Shown here in pieces: positions 40,859 to 51,780 of a stretch of 64,000 nucleotides of DNA (within the stretch, counting starts at the first letter, position 1; every line of letters starts with the position of its first letter). The notes below the pieces were generated by a model, which saw only the letters and a list, made by a program, of their open reading frames with translations, had not been told where the DNA came from and did no database searches. The stretch is from Haematococcus lacustris (Eukaryota; Chlorophyta; Chlorophyceae; Chlamydomonadales; Haematococcaceae): positions 6,101,911 to 6,165,910 of the forward strand of contig JASKMD010000028.1 of assembly GCA_030144725.1 (NCBI GenBank), written 5' to 3'. Position numbers and translations under genes: made by a program.

Positions 40859-43800
40859 CTATCGCCGCCACTTGCGCCGCCACTTACGCAACAGGGCCTT
40901 GTCACGCACGTACACCCACTCCTGGCCTGGCCTGCCTGGCTTTGGCATGGCTGTGCGGCCATCCTAGTAGCACAGCTCAGTGGGACGTGGGCCTGGGCCG
41001 ACTGCACAGCGGCGGATGTTCAGCGCGGCTGAGACGTCCCGGTCATAGAACCTGCACATGGGTGTGAGCGATGCATGAAGTCAGGTCCCACAAGGTCAGG
41101 TAAAATGGCTCGAGAAATGTACCGTCACTTTTTGTCGCGTACTACTGCACTCCAAGAGGTCAAACCGCGACGCCCCGCTGCGGCGTAGTGCTCCGCAGCT
41201 TGGCCTGCGAGGGACGGGCTAAAGTCAACTTTGCCCCCTCCGCGGTATCCTTGCACCAGTGACTCCTTGCATCCTGACGGTAGTGCACGTGCATACAACA
41301 ACGCCGCAACGACGAGCGAGGTAGAGCGGTCACTAGTCGGTCGGTCGGCGTGCCGTGATGGGGTGCCGGAATGCAAATTTGCAGTGCTATTTTTGAGATC
41401 GATTTGCTGCTTGTTGCTGCTACGCATCCGTCTAGTTTTTGCACCCTAGCTTTGACGTATGCTCATAGCTCCCACGGAAGGCATTGCAGTGTATGAAAGC
41501 TGCCCTGCGCAGGTTGGGAAGCTCTTAAAATCACAGTACGTAGAAACCTTATTTTTGGGCAGGAAGTGCATCAAACGCCGTGCTGACCTCCTGTAGAGAT
41601 GCAAACGGTGTGCCCCGAGAATCTCGTACACTTTTGGTAGCGTTATTCTTAGGATTAGCACCCATAGATGACCCAGACATACCTACCATGCTCATGTCTA
41701 AATTACCCTATCATCTCGCGCTCACTAGGCTGCGAAAGTGTAAGAGGTTGTTCTAATTCCTCCAAGCTACCACCAACGTTCATCAGCGGCACAAATGATG
41801 CAGACTGGCGGCCATAATTAGCGATGGGCCGACGCAGTCAGCGTAGTAAGAATAGGAAGGATCAGAAAGCATAGGACAGCAAAGGGAAGCATAGGGAAGC
41901 ATAAGAAAGCATAGGAAGCTCTCGTCGTTCATCAGCCCTCTCAATAATGTCGTCGAAGGAGAGACCAGAAAAAAACAATTCCTTCGGACATGCTGCCTGC
42001 AGCTCGTAGTACATGCTTTGATGTGGTGGAGGAGTAGGGCCATTGCAACGCTTAGGCATGTTGCGAGCGAGCTGCGGCAGCCCGATGCGAGATGCGAGCC
42101 ACCCGGTTAACCAACATAACCGCCGGCCCTCGCGCTAGCGCTGTTGTGTACCGTACCTACCAGCATCCGCTTAAAAAAGAACGCCGCATCCATCTACAGT
42201 AACCTTGCCAGCTGGACACTTGGCAAGGGTTGGTGGGCGTCTAGGCCGTGCAGGCACTTTGATGCAGTAGGCATATCGGAAAGGCTCGCTGATTAAGGCT
42301 GTGTAAGCGCGGCATCAAATGGCTCACGGTACATTTTGCCAAAGAGACCTTGTGGGACCTGACATGAAGTCAACCCATGTGCCATGTCATGTGGGATATG
42401 TTGCGGCCATGCACATGTGCAGTGCCAGGCCAGTGCTTACCTGATGTTGTTGCTTGTTGAGCACATCAAGCCCCGGACTTGAGAACGCTTTGCTTCGCTG
42501 CACACTGGCCGCAGCCACCTGCATGGACACATGGGGCAATGCACATTTGTAAGATTTTTCCTTACCTTCCCAATCTTGACCCTACCCAGCCACCTTGACT
42601 CCACCACCTCCAAGCACTACCACTACCCTCACCTCAACCCTGTCCTCAACCCTCTCACCTGAAGGACTCTGGCGGCTGCCCAGGGAGGGCCTCACTGGGG
42701 TGGCTGTAGGCTGAGCTGACCCGGCTGGTGCGGAACTCATCCACCATGAGCACTCGTCCTGCTGGGAACTGCCTCACCGCCTCCTTCAGCATCTGGCTGA
42801 CTGGCACACCCCTGCAGCCAATGCTGCCGCTGCCACTGAAGCCAGCAGCCCCATAGGCCAGGGCCAGGATGCGGTCCGGCCACCGCTGCTTGGCCTGCTT
42901 GATGAGCTGCAGCCACACATAGCAAGACACAGTGGCACACATGTGTGAAGGTGAGGTTATAGCAGCAGCAACAGGGCAGCAACAGCAGCAGCTGGCCAGG
43001 TGAGCTGACTTTGGTTGACTGCTGCCTTGCTCGTGGCAGCTGCTACTGGCCCTTACCTTGGCCCAGAACGAAGCCACCACGCGCTTCTTGCCACAGTACA
43101 GCCTGAACTTGGCGTTGGCCCAGCGCGGCTTGGAGACCTCGGCCCACATGGCGTCGTACGTCGCCAGGACTGTGTCGGCGAACCGCCGGTACGAGGCCAG
43201 CGAGCTGGGCTTGCTGCTGACCCGCGACAGGGCTGTGAGCTGCGGCTTCACCTGGGTCAGCCATGTCTTGGTCGCCTGGGCCTGCCGCGTGATGCCACTG
43301 TCGCGGTAGTACTGCCCGGCTGTAAGCGTCCGCTGCCACACGGACACCACTGTGCCGGCAGCGCTGCGCTCCTCGTGCGCCACAGTGGCCATGTTTGTCT
43401 TGCCCGGGTCCACGCCCAGCCACTCCGCGTCGAGGTGGGCCAGCGGGTTGACTGCGCCCATGTGCTTGCCCATCCGCGGCAGCTCTGCGGGTGGAGCGGC
43501 AGGCTTGGGCCGCAGGAACATCACGCTGAGGGCGACTCCATCGGTGTGCACGATCTGCGCGAAGCTGTGCTTGGGGCTGGCGAGCTTTTGGCGGCGAGGG
43601 TCGGGCAGCAATGCATCCCATCGGTTGGCCACCTGCAGCCACCATAAACACAACCAAGGCACCTCATCAGCCTGTGTAGGCAGCTGGCTGGAGGCTCACA
43701 AGGCAGTTGACAGCACACATGGCAGCTGACGGAGCACCCAAGGACTGGCTGGCACCTGACTGCAAGGAGCACTCACATGGCTGTCTTTGGGCCCTTCAAT

Positions 43801-45051
43801 GTACTTGCCCGGCTCCGCTGGGTCAGGTAGGGCACCGTTCCTGAACTTCGCAAGGAGGTGACCCCCTCCTCCGTCAGCACCCCCAGCATGCCGGCGTCAC
43901 GCATCATGCCGTAGAGGCCCCGTGTGTCAATGAAGACATGCCGAACACTGCACTTGCTGGTGGGGGTGAGGGCATAGGGTGTGGGGGGGCGGGGCGGCCT
44001 AGGCAGCAGCCCGGGGTTTGTGAGCTCAGCCTGCTGCCAGGGCACCATATCCAGCTGCCAGGCTGCCATGGCTGCCTCCATCTCTCTGGTAGTGTGCACC
44101 GCATGGCGCAGCAGCCGGCCCCGGTTGCCTGGATCCTCCACCCAGTCATCATTCACCAGCTCCCCCTCCTCAAGCCCCAGCAGGCCCCGCTGCAAAGCCA
44201 CCTCAGCCTGCATGGCTGCAGTCGGCACCACCCCACCCTCCTCCAGCAGCCAGCTGACGTCCAGCCCGCACACCTTGCGGCGCACATAGGTGCACTCCCG
44301 CTTTGACCAGGCTGGCAGGTGCCCACCACCCAGCCCCCAGAATCCAAATCTGCGCCGGTGTTCCTCAGTGCCCACCAGGACCTTAGCCCCAGCCAGGGAC
44401 ACTGACTTCTTGAGCCTGCCAGCGAAGAGCAGCGTGAGCATGTTGCTGAAAGCTGTCTCCAGCTGCTTGCCGACGTGGTCCACCATGTTGGTGTCTGAGG
44501 GGTGGCGAGGGATTGCTGCGAGGCGGGCGCGAAGGTCAGGGTGCGCTGCCAGCACGGCAGCCACTGCCGCGTTTGGCCGTGTGTTCGCGCCGTTTCCGGG
44601 CAAGCCCCGGACCAGCTGAGGAACAGGTTCCTGCAGCTCAGGTCCGGGATGGCTGCCTGGGAGACTGGGATGTCTGTGTACACGGGCTGGTCGTGCAGGC
44701 CGAGCGGGTCGGCTACGTGAATGGTAAACAAGCCGCGCACGAGTAAGCCCAACAGCAGGCTGGCGAGCACCCCCCGCTCGCTGCAGGCCTCCACTCGTGG
44801 CTGCACAGCGTCGGCCAGAAAGGCATCCCAAAGCTCTTGCGGGAGGTGGTCGATGAGGTGGGCTAGCTTACACTTCCTGCCGTGGTATGTGTTGTCCCTA
44901 TCGCGGGCAGCGCGGGCCTCTCCGGAAGCCTTTCTATTTCGCTCCGCTTCGGTGAGGTCCGGCTGTATTGCCTCGTCGCGGTCCTCAAGTGTCACTGTCT
45001 GGGTCCTCCGGCACTGGCCTAGGCACGGTTTGTTTTTGTTTTATTAGCCAT
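40859..45051 (-). pseudogene. Fanzor F3: near-complete RNA-guided-nuclease-type gene
   Basis: Minus-strand exons: about 45051-43777, 43057-43632, 42659-42906, 42441-42518 and 40859/40964-41051; the last four junctions are in phase. The N-terminal half reads GRKCKLAHLIDHLPQELWDA, VRGLPGNGANTRP, SDTNMVDHVGKQLETAF. The RuvC domain has motif I WLGVDPGKTN (Asp codon 43408-43410), the MVDEFRTSRVSS segment (Glu 42736-42738), WLRPVCSEAKRSQVRGLMC and motif III FYDRDVSAALNIRRC. Order and motifs match Fanzor/TnpB nucleases; about 790 residues is plausible for the family. The zinc ribbon keeps only two Cys. Damage: a 1-nt loss near 44612-44621 (RNLF...QLVRG), another in the C5 run 43862-43866, a likely shift near the ATG, and TAG at 40964-40966 in place of the Trp of TELCYW. 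After the TAG, 34 sensible codons follow to a second TAG at 40859. Decay or assembly error cannot be separated here. Confidence 0.75.
41080..42363. mobile_element. TIR element inserted in the last Fanzor F3 intron
   Basis: The 18-bp terminal inverted repeats are perfect: GTCAGGTCCCACAAGGTC at 41080-41097 and its reverse complement at 42346-42363. A perfect 5-bp target duplication ATGAA flanks the element (41075-41079 and 42364-42368). Length is 1284 bp. Removing it with one duplication leaves an intron of about 100 nt, like its neighbours. Inside are short frames without a recognisable transposase (for example minus strand PKELFFSGLSFDDIIERADE near 41940), so it is a non-autonomous or decayed DNA transposon. 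Confidence 0.8.
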
Positions 45052-45089
45052 AGAACACAGAACATCGTTAAGCCGCCCGCGTCACTGTA

Positions 45090-45396
45090 GACATCTACAG
45101 TACCTCGAGGTACCTCGAGGTACCTCGAGAGATCATTTACAGTACTGTAGGTACCTACAGTACTGTAGACATCTACAGTACTGTAGACATCTACAGTACT
45201 GTAGACATCTACAGTACTGTAGACATCTACAGTACTGTAGGTACCTCGAGGTACCTCGAGAGATCATTTACATTACTGTAGGTACCTACAGTACTGCAGA
45301 CATCTACAGTACTGTAGACATCTACAGTACTGTAGACATCTACAGTACCTCGAGGTACCTCGAGGTACCTCGAGAGACCACTTACAGTACTGTAGC
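45090..45396. repeat. Palindromic 18-bp satellite array I
   Basis: Tandem units of the perfect palindrome CTACAGTACTGTAG joined by 4-bp spacers (ACAT, GTAC). They alternate with blocks of GGTACCTCGAGGTACCTCGAG-like palindromes. The array lies directly 5' of the Fanzor F3 start. Confidence 0.95.
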
Positions 45397-45502
45397 CCTT
45401 AAGCACTTTTCTGGACATGGACATCTTTTCTGGACATCTCACTTGCATTTAAGGCATCCGTCCAACACTTAGTCGCAGCATCGTGTAGCCGGTATTGCAG
45501 CG

Positions 45503-45703
45503 ATGGCATCGCACGAGGTTACCCATACTCGCAGCCGCATCTAGCCCATACTCGCAGCCACATACTCGGCAATCAACCTCGCGGCCACACAGCTGGTCCA
45601 CAGATGGCATCGCACGAGGTTACCCATACTCGCAGCCACATCTAGCCCATACTCGCAGCCACATACTCGGCAGACAACCTCGCGGCCACACAGCTGGTCC
45701 AGC
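45503..45703 (+). repeat. Tandem duplication of about 100 bp
   Basis: A block beginning GATGGCATCGCACGAGGTTA and ending ACACAGCTGGTCCA occurs twice in a row (about 45503-45602 and 45603-45702) with few differences. Each copy contains two internal CCATACTCGCAGCC motifs. Confidence 0.9.
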
Positions 45704-45809
45704 AGCGCAGAAGCATACCTGTGAGGTATGCACGCCCCTTGGTTGCAGGTCTAGTGGGCACCTCCCTTCCACTTCCCTTTCCCCTACACAACCACCCCCT
45801 CCCAATTCA

Positions 45810-46345
45810 TCCCCCCCCGCCCCCGCCCCCGCCCCCGCCCCCGCCCCCGCCCCCGCCCCCGCCCCCGCCCCCGCCCCCGCCCCCGCCCCCGCCCCCGCCC
45901 CCGCCCCCGCCCCCGCCCCCGCCCCCGCCCCCGCCCCCGCCCCCGCCCCCGCCCCCGCCCCCGCCCCCGCCCCCGCCCCCGCCCCCGCCCCCCGCCCCCG
46001 CCCCGCCCCCGCCCCCGCCCCCGCCCCCGCCCCCGCCCCCGCCCCCGCCCCCGCCCCCGCCCCCGCCCCCGCCCCCGCCCCCGCCCCCCGCCCCCGCCCC
46101 CGCCCCCGCCCCCGCCCCCGCCCCCGCCCCCGCCCCCGCCCCCGCCCCCGCCCCCGCCCCCGCCCCCGCCCCCGCCCCCGCCCCCGCCCCCGCCCCCGCC
46201 CCCGCCCCCGCCCCCGCCCCCGCCCCCGCCCCCGCCCCCGCCCCCGCCCCCGCCCCCGCCCCCGCCCCCGCCCCCGCCCCCGCCCCCGCCCCCGCCCCCG
46301 CCCCCGCCCCCGCCCCCGCCCCCGCCCCCGCCCCCGCCCCCGTCC
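45810..46345 (+). repeat. (CCCCCG)n hexanucleotide array
   Basis: About 535 bp, roughly 89 units of CCCCCG interrupted only by a few phase slips (about 45987-46005 and 46084-46090). The complementary strand is (GGGGGC)n, which is strongly G-quadruplex-prone. The long open frames across it (poly-Pro, Pro-Ala, Pro-Arg) reflect the repeat and are not annotated as genes. Confidence 0.98.
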
Positions 46346-46621
46346 CCGCTCCCTCCCCTGCCCCCACCCCCACCCATGCCCCCACCCACCCCAACCCATG
46401 CCCCCAACCCATGCCCCCACCCACCCAAACCCATGCCCCCAACCCAACCCAACCCCGCCCAGCCCGCCTCCCTGCCTCCCGCCTCCCCGTCTCCCGCCTC
46501 CCTGCCTCCCACCTCCCGCCTTCCACATCTACCCCCCCTCCCCGCCTTCACTCTTCCACTCCCCCCCCCTTCCTAGCAGCAGTCATCAAGCAGCCAAAAG
46601 GTAGGTAGGTGCTACAGTGCC

Positions 46622-48424
46622 CCTACTATATCTGCTGCTGCTGCCACTGCTGCTGCTGCTGCTGCTGCTGCGCCCCCCGCTGCTGCTGCTGCCCCCCTAC
46701 TGCTGCTACTGCCCCCTGCTGCTGCTGCTGCTGCCCCCCTACTGCTGCTGCTGCTGCGCCCCTGCTGCTGCTGCTGCTGCCCCCCTACTGCTGCTGCTGC
46801 TGCCCCCCTACTGCTGCTACTGCTGCCCCCCTACTGCTGCTACTGCCCCCCTGCTGCTGCTGCTGCTGCTGCCCTCCTAATGCTGCTACCCTACTGCTGC
46901 CCCCCTCCTACTGCTGCCCCCCTACTGCTGCTACTGCCCCCCTGCTGCTGCTGCTGCTGCCCCCCTGCTGCTGCTACTGCGCCCCTGCTGCTGCTGCTGC
47001 TACTGCCCCCCTGCTGCTGCTACTGCTGCCCCCCTACTGCTGCTACTGCGCCCCTGCTGCTGCTGCTGCCCCCCTACTGCTACTGCTGCTGCCCCCCTAC
47101 TGCTGCTGCTGCTGCCCCTACTGCTGCTGCTGCTGCTGCCCCCCTACTGCTGCTGCTGCTGCGCCCCTGCTGCTGCTGCTGCCCCCCTACTGCTGCTACT
47201 GCCCCCCTGCTGCTGCTGCTGCTGCTGCCCTCCTACTGCTGCTACCCTACTGCTGCCCCCCTCCTACTGCTGCCCCCCTACTGCTGCTACTGCCCCCTGC
47301 TGCTGCTGCTGCTGCCCCCCTGCTGCTGCTGCTGCTGCCCCCCTACTGCTGCTGCTGCTGCGCCCTGCTGCTGCTGCTGCTGCTGCCCCCCTACTGCTGC
47401 TACTGCTGCCCCCCTACTGCTGCTACTGCCCCCCTGCTGCTGCTGCTGCTGCTGCCCTCCTATTGCTGCTACCCTACTGCTGCCCCCCTCCTACTGCTGC
47501 CCCCCTACTGCTGCTACTGCCCCCCTGCTGCTGCTGCTGCTGCTGCCCTCCTACTGCTGCTACCCTACTGCTGCCCCCCTCCTACTGCTGCCCCCCTACT
47601 GCTGCTACTGCCCCCCTGCTGCTGCTGCTGCTGCCCCCCCGCTGCTGCTACTGCGCCCCTGCTGCTGCTGCTGCTGCTACTGCCCCCCTGCTGCTGCTAC
47701 TGCTGCCCCCCTACTGCTGCTACTGCGCCCCTGCTGCTGCTGCTGCTGCCCCCCTACTGATACTGCTGCTGCCCCCCTACTGCTGCTGCTGCTGCCCCTA
47801 CTGCTGCTGCTGCTGCTGCCCCCCTACTGCTGCTGCTGCTGCGCCCCTGCTGCTGCTGCTGCCCCCCCTACTGCTGCTACTGCCCCCCTGCTGCTGCTGC
47901 TCCTGCTGCCCTCCTACTGCTGCTACCCTACTGCTGCCCCCCTCCTACTGCTGCCCCCCTACTGCTGCTACTGCCCCCCTGCTGCTGCTGCTGCTGCCCC
48001 CCTGCTGCTGCTGCTGCTGCCCCCCTACTGCTGCTGCTGCTGCGCCCCTGCTGCTGCTGCTGCCCCCCTACTGCTGCTGCTGCTGCGCCCCTGCTGCTGC
48101 TGCTGCCCCCCTACTGCTGCTACTGCCCCCCCTGCTGTTGCTGCTGCTGCTGCCCTCTGCTGCTGCTGCTGCCCCCCTGCTGCTGCTGCTGCCCCCCTGC
48201 TGCTGCTGCTGCTGCCCCCCTACTGCTGCTGCTGCTGCGCCCCTACTGCTGCTGCTGCTGCTGCCCCCCTGCTGCTGCTGCTGCTGCCCCCCTACTGCTG
48301 CTGCCCCCCTACTGCTGCTGCTGCTGCGCCCCTGCTGCTGCTGCTGCGCCCTTGCTGCTGCTGCTGCCCCCCCACTGCTGCTGCTGCCCCCCCCCCTGCT
48401 GCTGCCACCCATGCTGCTGCTGCC
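46622..48424 (+). repeat. CTG/CCCCCTA composite minisatellite, 1.8 kb
   Basis: Runs of (CTG)2-7 are separated by CCCCCCTA, CGCCC or CTACTG modules, organised in higher-order blocks. For example, the block CCTACTGCTGCTACTGCCCC plus flanks is repeated many times, and larger segments around 46860-47200 recur around 47215-47560 and 47885-48160. No independent evidence for coding was found, although frames of up to 704 codons stay open. Confidence 0.95.
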
Positions 48425-48741
48425 TACAGTACTGTAGGTGTCTACAGCACTGTAGGTGTCTACAGTACTGTAGGTGTCTACAGTACTGTAGGGTGTCTAC
48501 AGTACTGTAGGTGTCTACAGTACTGTAGAGGTCTACAGTACTGTAGAGGTCTACAGTACTGTAGAGGTCTACAGTACTGTAGGTGTCTACAGTACTGTAG
48601 ATGTCTACAGTACTGTAGGTGTCTACAGTACTGTAGGTGTCTACAGTACTGTAGGTGTCTACAGTACTGTAGATGTCTACAGTACTGCAGGTGTCTACAG
48701 TACTGTAGGTGTCTACAGTGCTGTAGGTGTCTACAGTACTG
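48425..48741. repeat. Palindromic 18-bp satellite array II
   Basis: About 17 units of CTACAGTACTGTAG with spacers GTGT, AGGT and ATGT. Single-base variants (CAGCACTG, ACTGCAGG, AGTGCTG) break the palindrome in a few units. Same core as arrays I and III. Confidence 0.97.
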
Positions 48742-48798
48742 TAGCTGCCTTCCCCCATGCATCCTTAACCCCCATGCCCCCTTCACCCCCATGCAGGA

Positions 48799-48994
48799 AC
48801 AACTCAATGTAGCCCAAGCTCGTTTGCTATACCGACAGTGCTATGCAAATGCGCTGACAACAAAGCGTGCCTATGTTGCCGAGCCCAGCATTATTCAGCC
48901 TCTAGGGTTAGGTTACCCTGAGACCAGCCCTTGCAAGAGTCAGATCCCTTGCCCATACCATGCATGCAGTGATTGGCAGGACCACAAGTGGTGA
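48799..48994 (+). CDS. Exon-like ORF tail after the satellites, unrecognised
   Basis: After an AG acceptor (CCCATGCAG) the frame EQLNVAQARLLYRQCYANAL, TTKRAYVAEPSIIQPLG stays open to TGA at 48992-48994. It lacks the low complexity of its surroundings and looks like real coding sequence, but no family is recognised and no upstream exon was found. It may be part of a broken transposon. Confidence 0.25.
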
Positions 48995-50278
48995 TGTAAT
49001 GATGTAGGCTAAGAGTCATGATGTCATGATGTGAGGTTAGATGTAATGATGGATTCAGGTGTTCCCAACTGTTTAAAAATGACAGGAAACCGACCCTTGG
49101 CAGTAGGACGGCTGTAACTCTGCACTCACTGCGCCAAATATCATGGATGGTTGAGGGCCAACCGCAAACAACTTTTGGGGCCATCTCTGCCGCACTCGAT
49201 ATTAGATAGGAGGGTGCGGTGCACGAGGTTGTTGTGATTGCGGGGCATCATCAACATCCACAGCTTTGCGGGAGCTTGCAAGCCGAGCTCAATCAGGTCT
49301 CCCGGTGAAAAGTACCCAAATAGTACCTTTTTTGTTGTCAGGGAAAGGGGTACATTTGCCCAACTGCCAACCGCCCCCTCCGCCCTGCCTGCCCGCCCGC
49401 CCGTGCCAGCTGCCGTGTGTTAGCATCGCTCAAGATGCACGACGATTAAGAGAATACAGGCCACGGCTCCGATGTAGATGCAAACAGAGGGTCAGATGTT
49501 AACGCTGCTGCTGCGTCTTCACAACAGCGGCAAACGTGCGAGTGTAGCCCACGGCTGCAGCAAATGCAATGTCAACGCCTTCTGAAGGATGTTACCGGAC
49601 TGGAAAGGTGCGATGTGAAGGAGCTAGCGAGACAGCAAGCAGTCGACTGGTCAAGAATGTGTTTCGGATGTGGCATGGGTTGCTTGCAGGTGGAGTTCCA
49701 AGAGCTAAGAGGATACGCAGCTATAAGGTGCAGCTAGTGAGCACAGCCACTAACAGCAAGGAGCTTAGAGCGGAAGAGCGGAGGGGTATTGGAGGAGCCT
49801 GGAGCGCAGGAGCAATTGTGAGCCAGGAGCCAAGAAGTGCAGCCAAGGGAAGCAGCTTGGCAGCGCAGCCAGGGACAGCCAGGAGCACTCAGGAGCAGCC
49901 ATGAACAGTTAGAAGCGGCAGCAATGAGAGGCACCCATGAGCAGTGCCCTCCCCTCCCTGCCGCCCCCCCCTCACCCCACACCCAACCCCATCCCCCCCC
50001 CTCACACACTCCAATTAGCGAATGGTGAGTGGCTATCACTTGTAAATATGCAGCTTTATGTACCTAGTCTGACCGCTAGCATGCCCATGTTTGCTGCAGG
50101 TTCTAATGGCTCACCCATTCCCCTTTCTTAGTACCACCAGCACCTCCCCTCCCCTTCCCTTTTCCTACACGCCCACCCCCTCCCAATCCGTCGACAACCC
50201 CTTCACGCTCAGCCCAGCCCCAATACAATGTTACCTTCCCTCCCCATTTCCCCTTTCCCTCCCCTTCCCACCCCCCCG

Positions 50279-50354
50279 CTCCCCTCCCCTCCCCTCCCCT
50301 CCCCTCCCCTCCCCTCCCCTCCCCTCCCCTCCCCTCCCCTCCCCTCCCCTCCCC
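50279..50354 (+). repeat. (CCCCT)n, about 15 units, next to left arm
   Basis: A pure pentanucleotide run inside the foldback, about 140 bp inward of the left arm. Confidence 0.97.
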
Positions 50355-51780
50355 TTGGCTGGCCTGGAGCGAGCGCTTGTAGTACCCAACAGCCCAACTA
50401 CCCAGCAGCCCTTGGCGTAGCAGCAGCGGCGTAGCCTAGAGCGGCGTAGCCTAGAGCGGCAGCCAGGAGCGGCACCCTCTCCTCTCCTCCCCTGCCCACC
50501 CCTACCTTGCATCATTTCACATCCCTCAACCCACATCCCAGTCAGCTGTTATAAGGAAAGCGCGAGCAGCCATGAGTCCGCTGTTGCATGGAGCATGAAG
50601 CATGAAGCATGAAGCATGGCTGCGGCAACCAGGAGTTGGGTGCTATGGGGCAGTAAACGCAAGCCCAACCCTTGTTTGTTGCAGGTTTGACGGTCACCCT
50701 CCTGCCTTTTGGCCCTTTCGTCCTTCCCTCTCCTGTCCCACCACCACCATCACCTCCAAGTCCGCCACCCCGTCTACTTCCCCCCTCCCTAAAGGCCAGC
50801 CTTGGGCGGGCAGCATGGAGCGGGCGCTAGTAGTAGCGGCCAGCCAGCCCACTCTAGCCATGCCATGCCCACACACCACACTGACCCAGCCCATCCCTCC
50901 CCCAAGGGGACAGCAGTAGGAGAGCCAAGCCAAGCACATGGGGGGTTGCCGTGTCCGTACTTGCTGTGCGTCATGGCTTGGTGGTGGGGGTGGGGTGGTC
51001 TCGTTGTTGTTCGTGGTGATGGTAGTGGTGATCATGGTGGTGGTTGTGCCAATTGGTGTTGTTTGTTAACCCTTACCCGCCACAACATAGCCACCGCCCA
51101 GGCTGCAGTGCACGAGCAACAGCAACAGGCTGCAGTGCATGTGTTGCAGAGGATAAGCAGCAGCAGCAGGCTGTAGTCCATGAGCAACAGTGCATGGACA
51201 ACAGGTTGTATGTGTGTGGCAATGCAGCCCTGTATCAGCGATCAGGCTTGGTTGTCTTGAGCTTCCATTCAGTTCCATGCCACACACCGTGATTAGTAAG
51301 CACTGAATGATCAAGATGTAATGATGAAGACAGTGGTGGTCATCAGCAGTATATCGCGCACGAATGATACGTACGCCCCTTGTATGGACAACACCACCGA
51401 GCGGTGACGCGCTAATGCTGCAAACGTGGTAGCCACCTCCTACATGCCCCCTTTGCATGTATGCATCACGGTCATGCCTAGCAAGTGCAGGCCTGGCAGT
51501 GATCCACGCCTATTGTGTCACGGCCAGCTGGACTACGGATGGTACCTGTAGTGGAGGCTCACCAGATGCAGCCGTATGCTAGGGTGTGGTACGCCTTATG
51601 CCCCTTGTATTGACAACAACACACAGCTAGGTCCTGGAGACACATCCATAACAATGTAGTGTGTGCATGTGGTCGGTGCATGAGGCGACACTAGGGGTAT
51701 CAGGCTTGCAGCTGCTAACCATGTTATCACCTGCGCCTCATGAGTAGTGCATTACATCAAGGCCTAGTAAGGCATGTGAT
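50355..51780. other. Foldback interior, no gene recognised
   Basis: Contains short direct repeats (GAAGCATGAAGCATGAAGCAT near 50597) and trinucleotide-rich stretches. Open frames are short and without motifs. Confidence 0.5.

Noticed and set aside
45495..46608. Open frames of 240-370 codons on both strands over the CCCCCG array
   Set aside because: Every frame is open because the repeat contains no stop. The peptides are pure poly-dipeptides and no splice or start context supports a gene.
48425..48741. CRISPR array in the palindromic satellite
   Set aside because: The period is 18 bp with 4-bp recurring spacers and a eukaryotic context. Spacers are not unique.
46609..48994. 704-codon and 383-codon Leu/Pro/Cys/Ala-rich ORFs
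   Set aside because: These are explained by the CTG/CCCCCTA minisatellite in all frames. Only the short tail after 48799 has normal complexity.
49569..49904. 111-codon ORF in both foldback arms as a conserved gene
   Set aside because: Its conservation between the arms only reflects the recent inverted duplication. No motif or codon-level constraint is visible.
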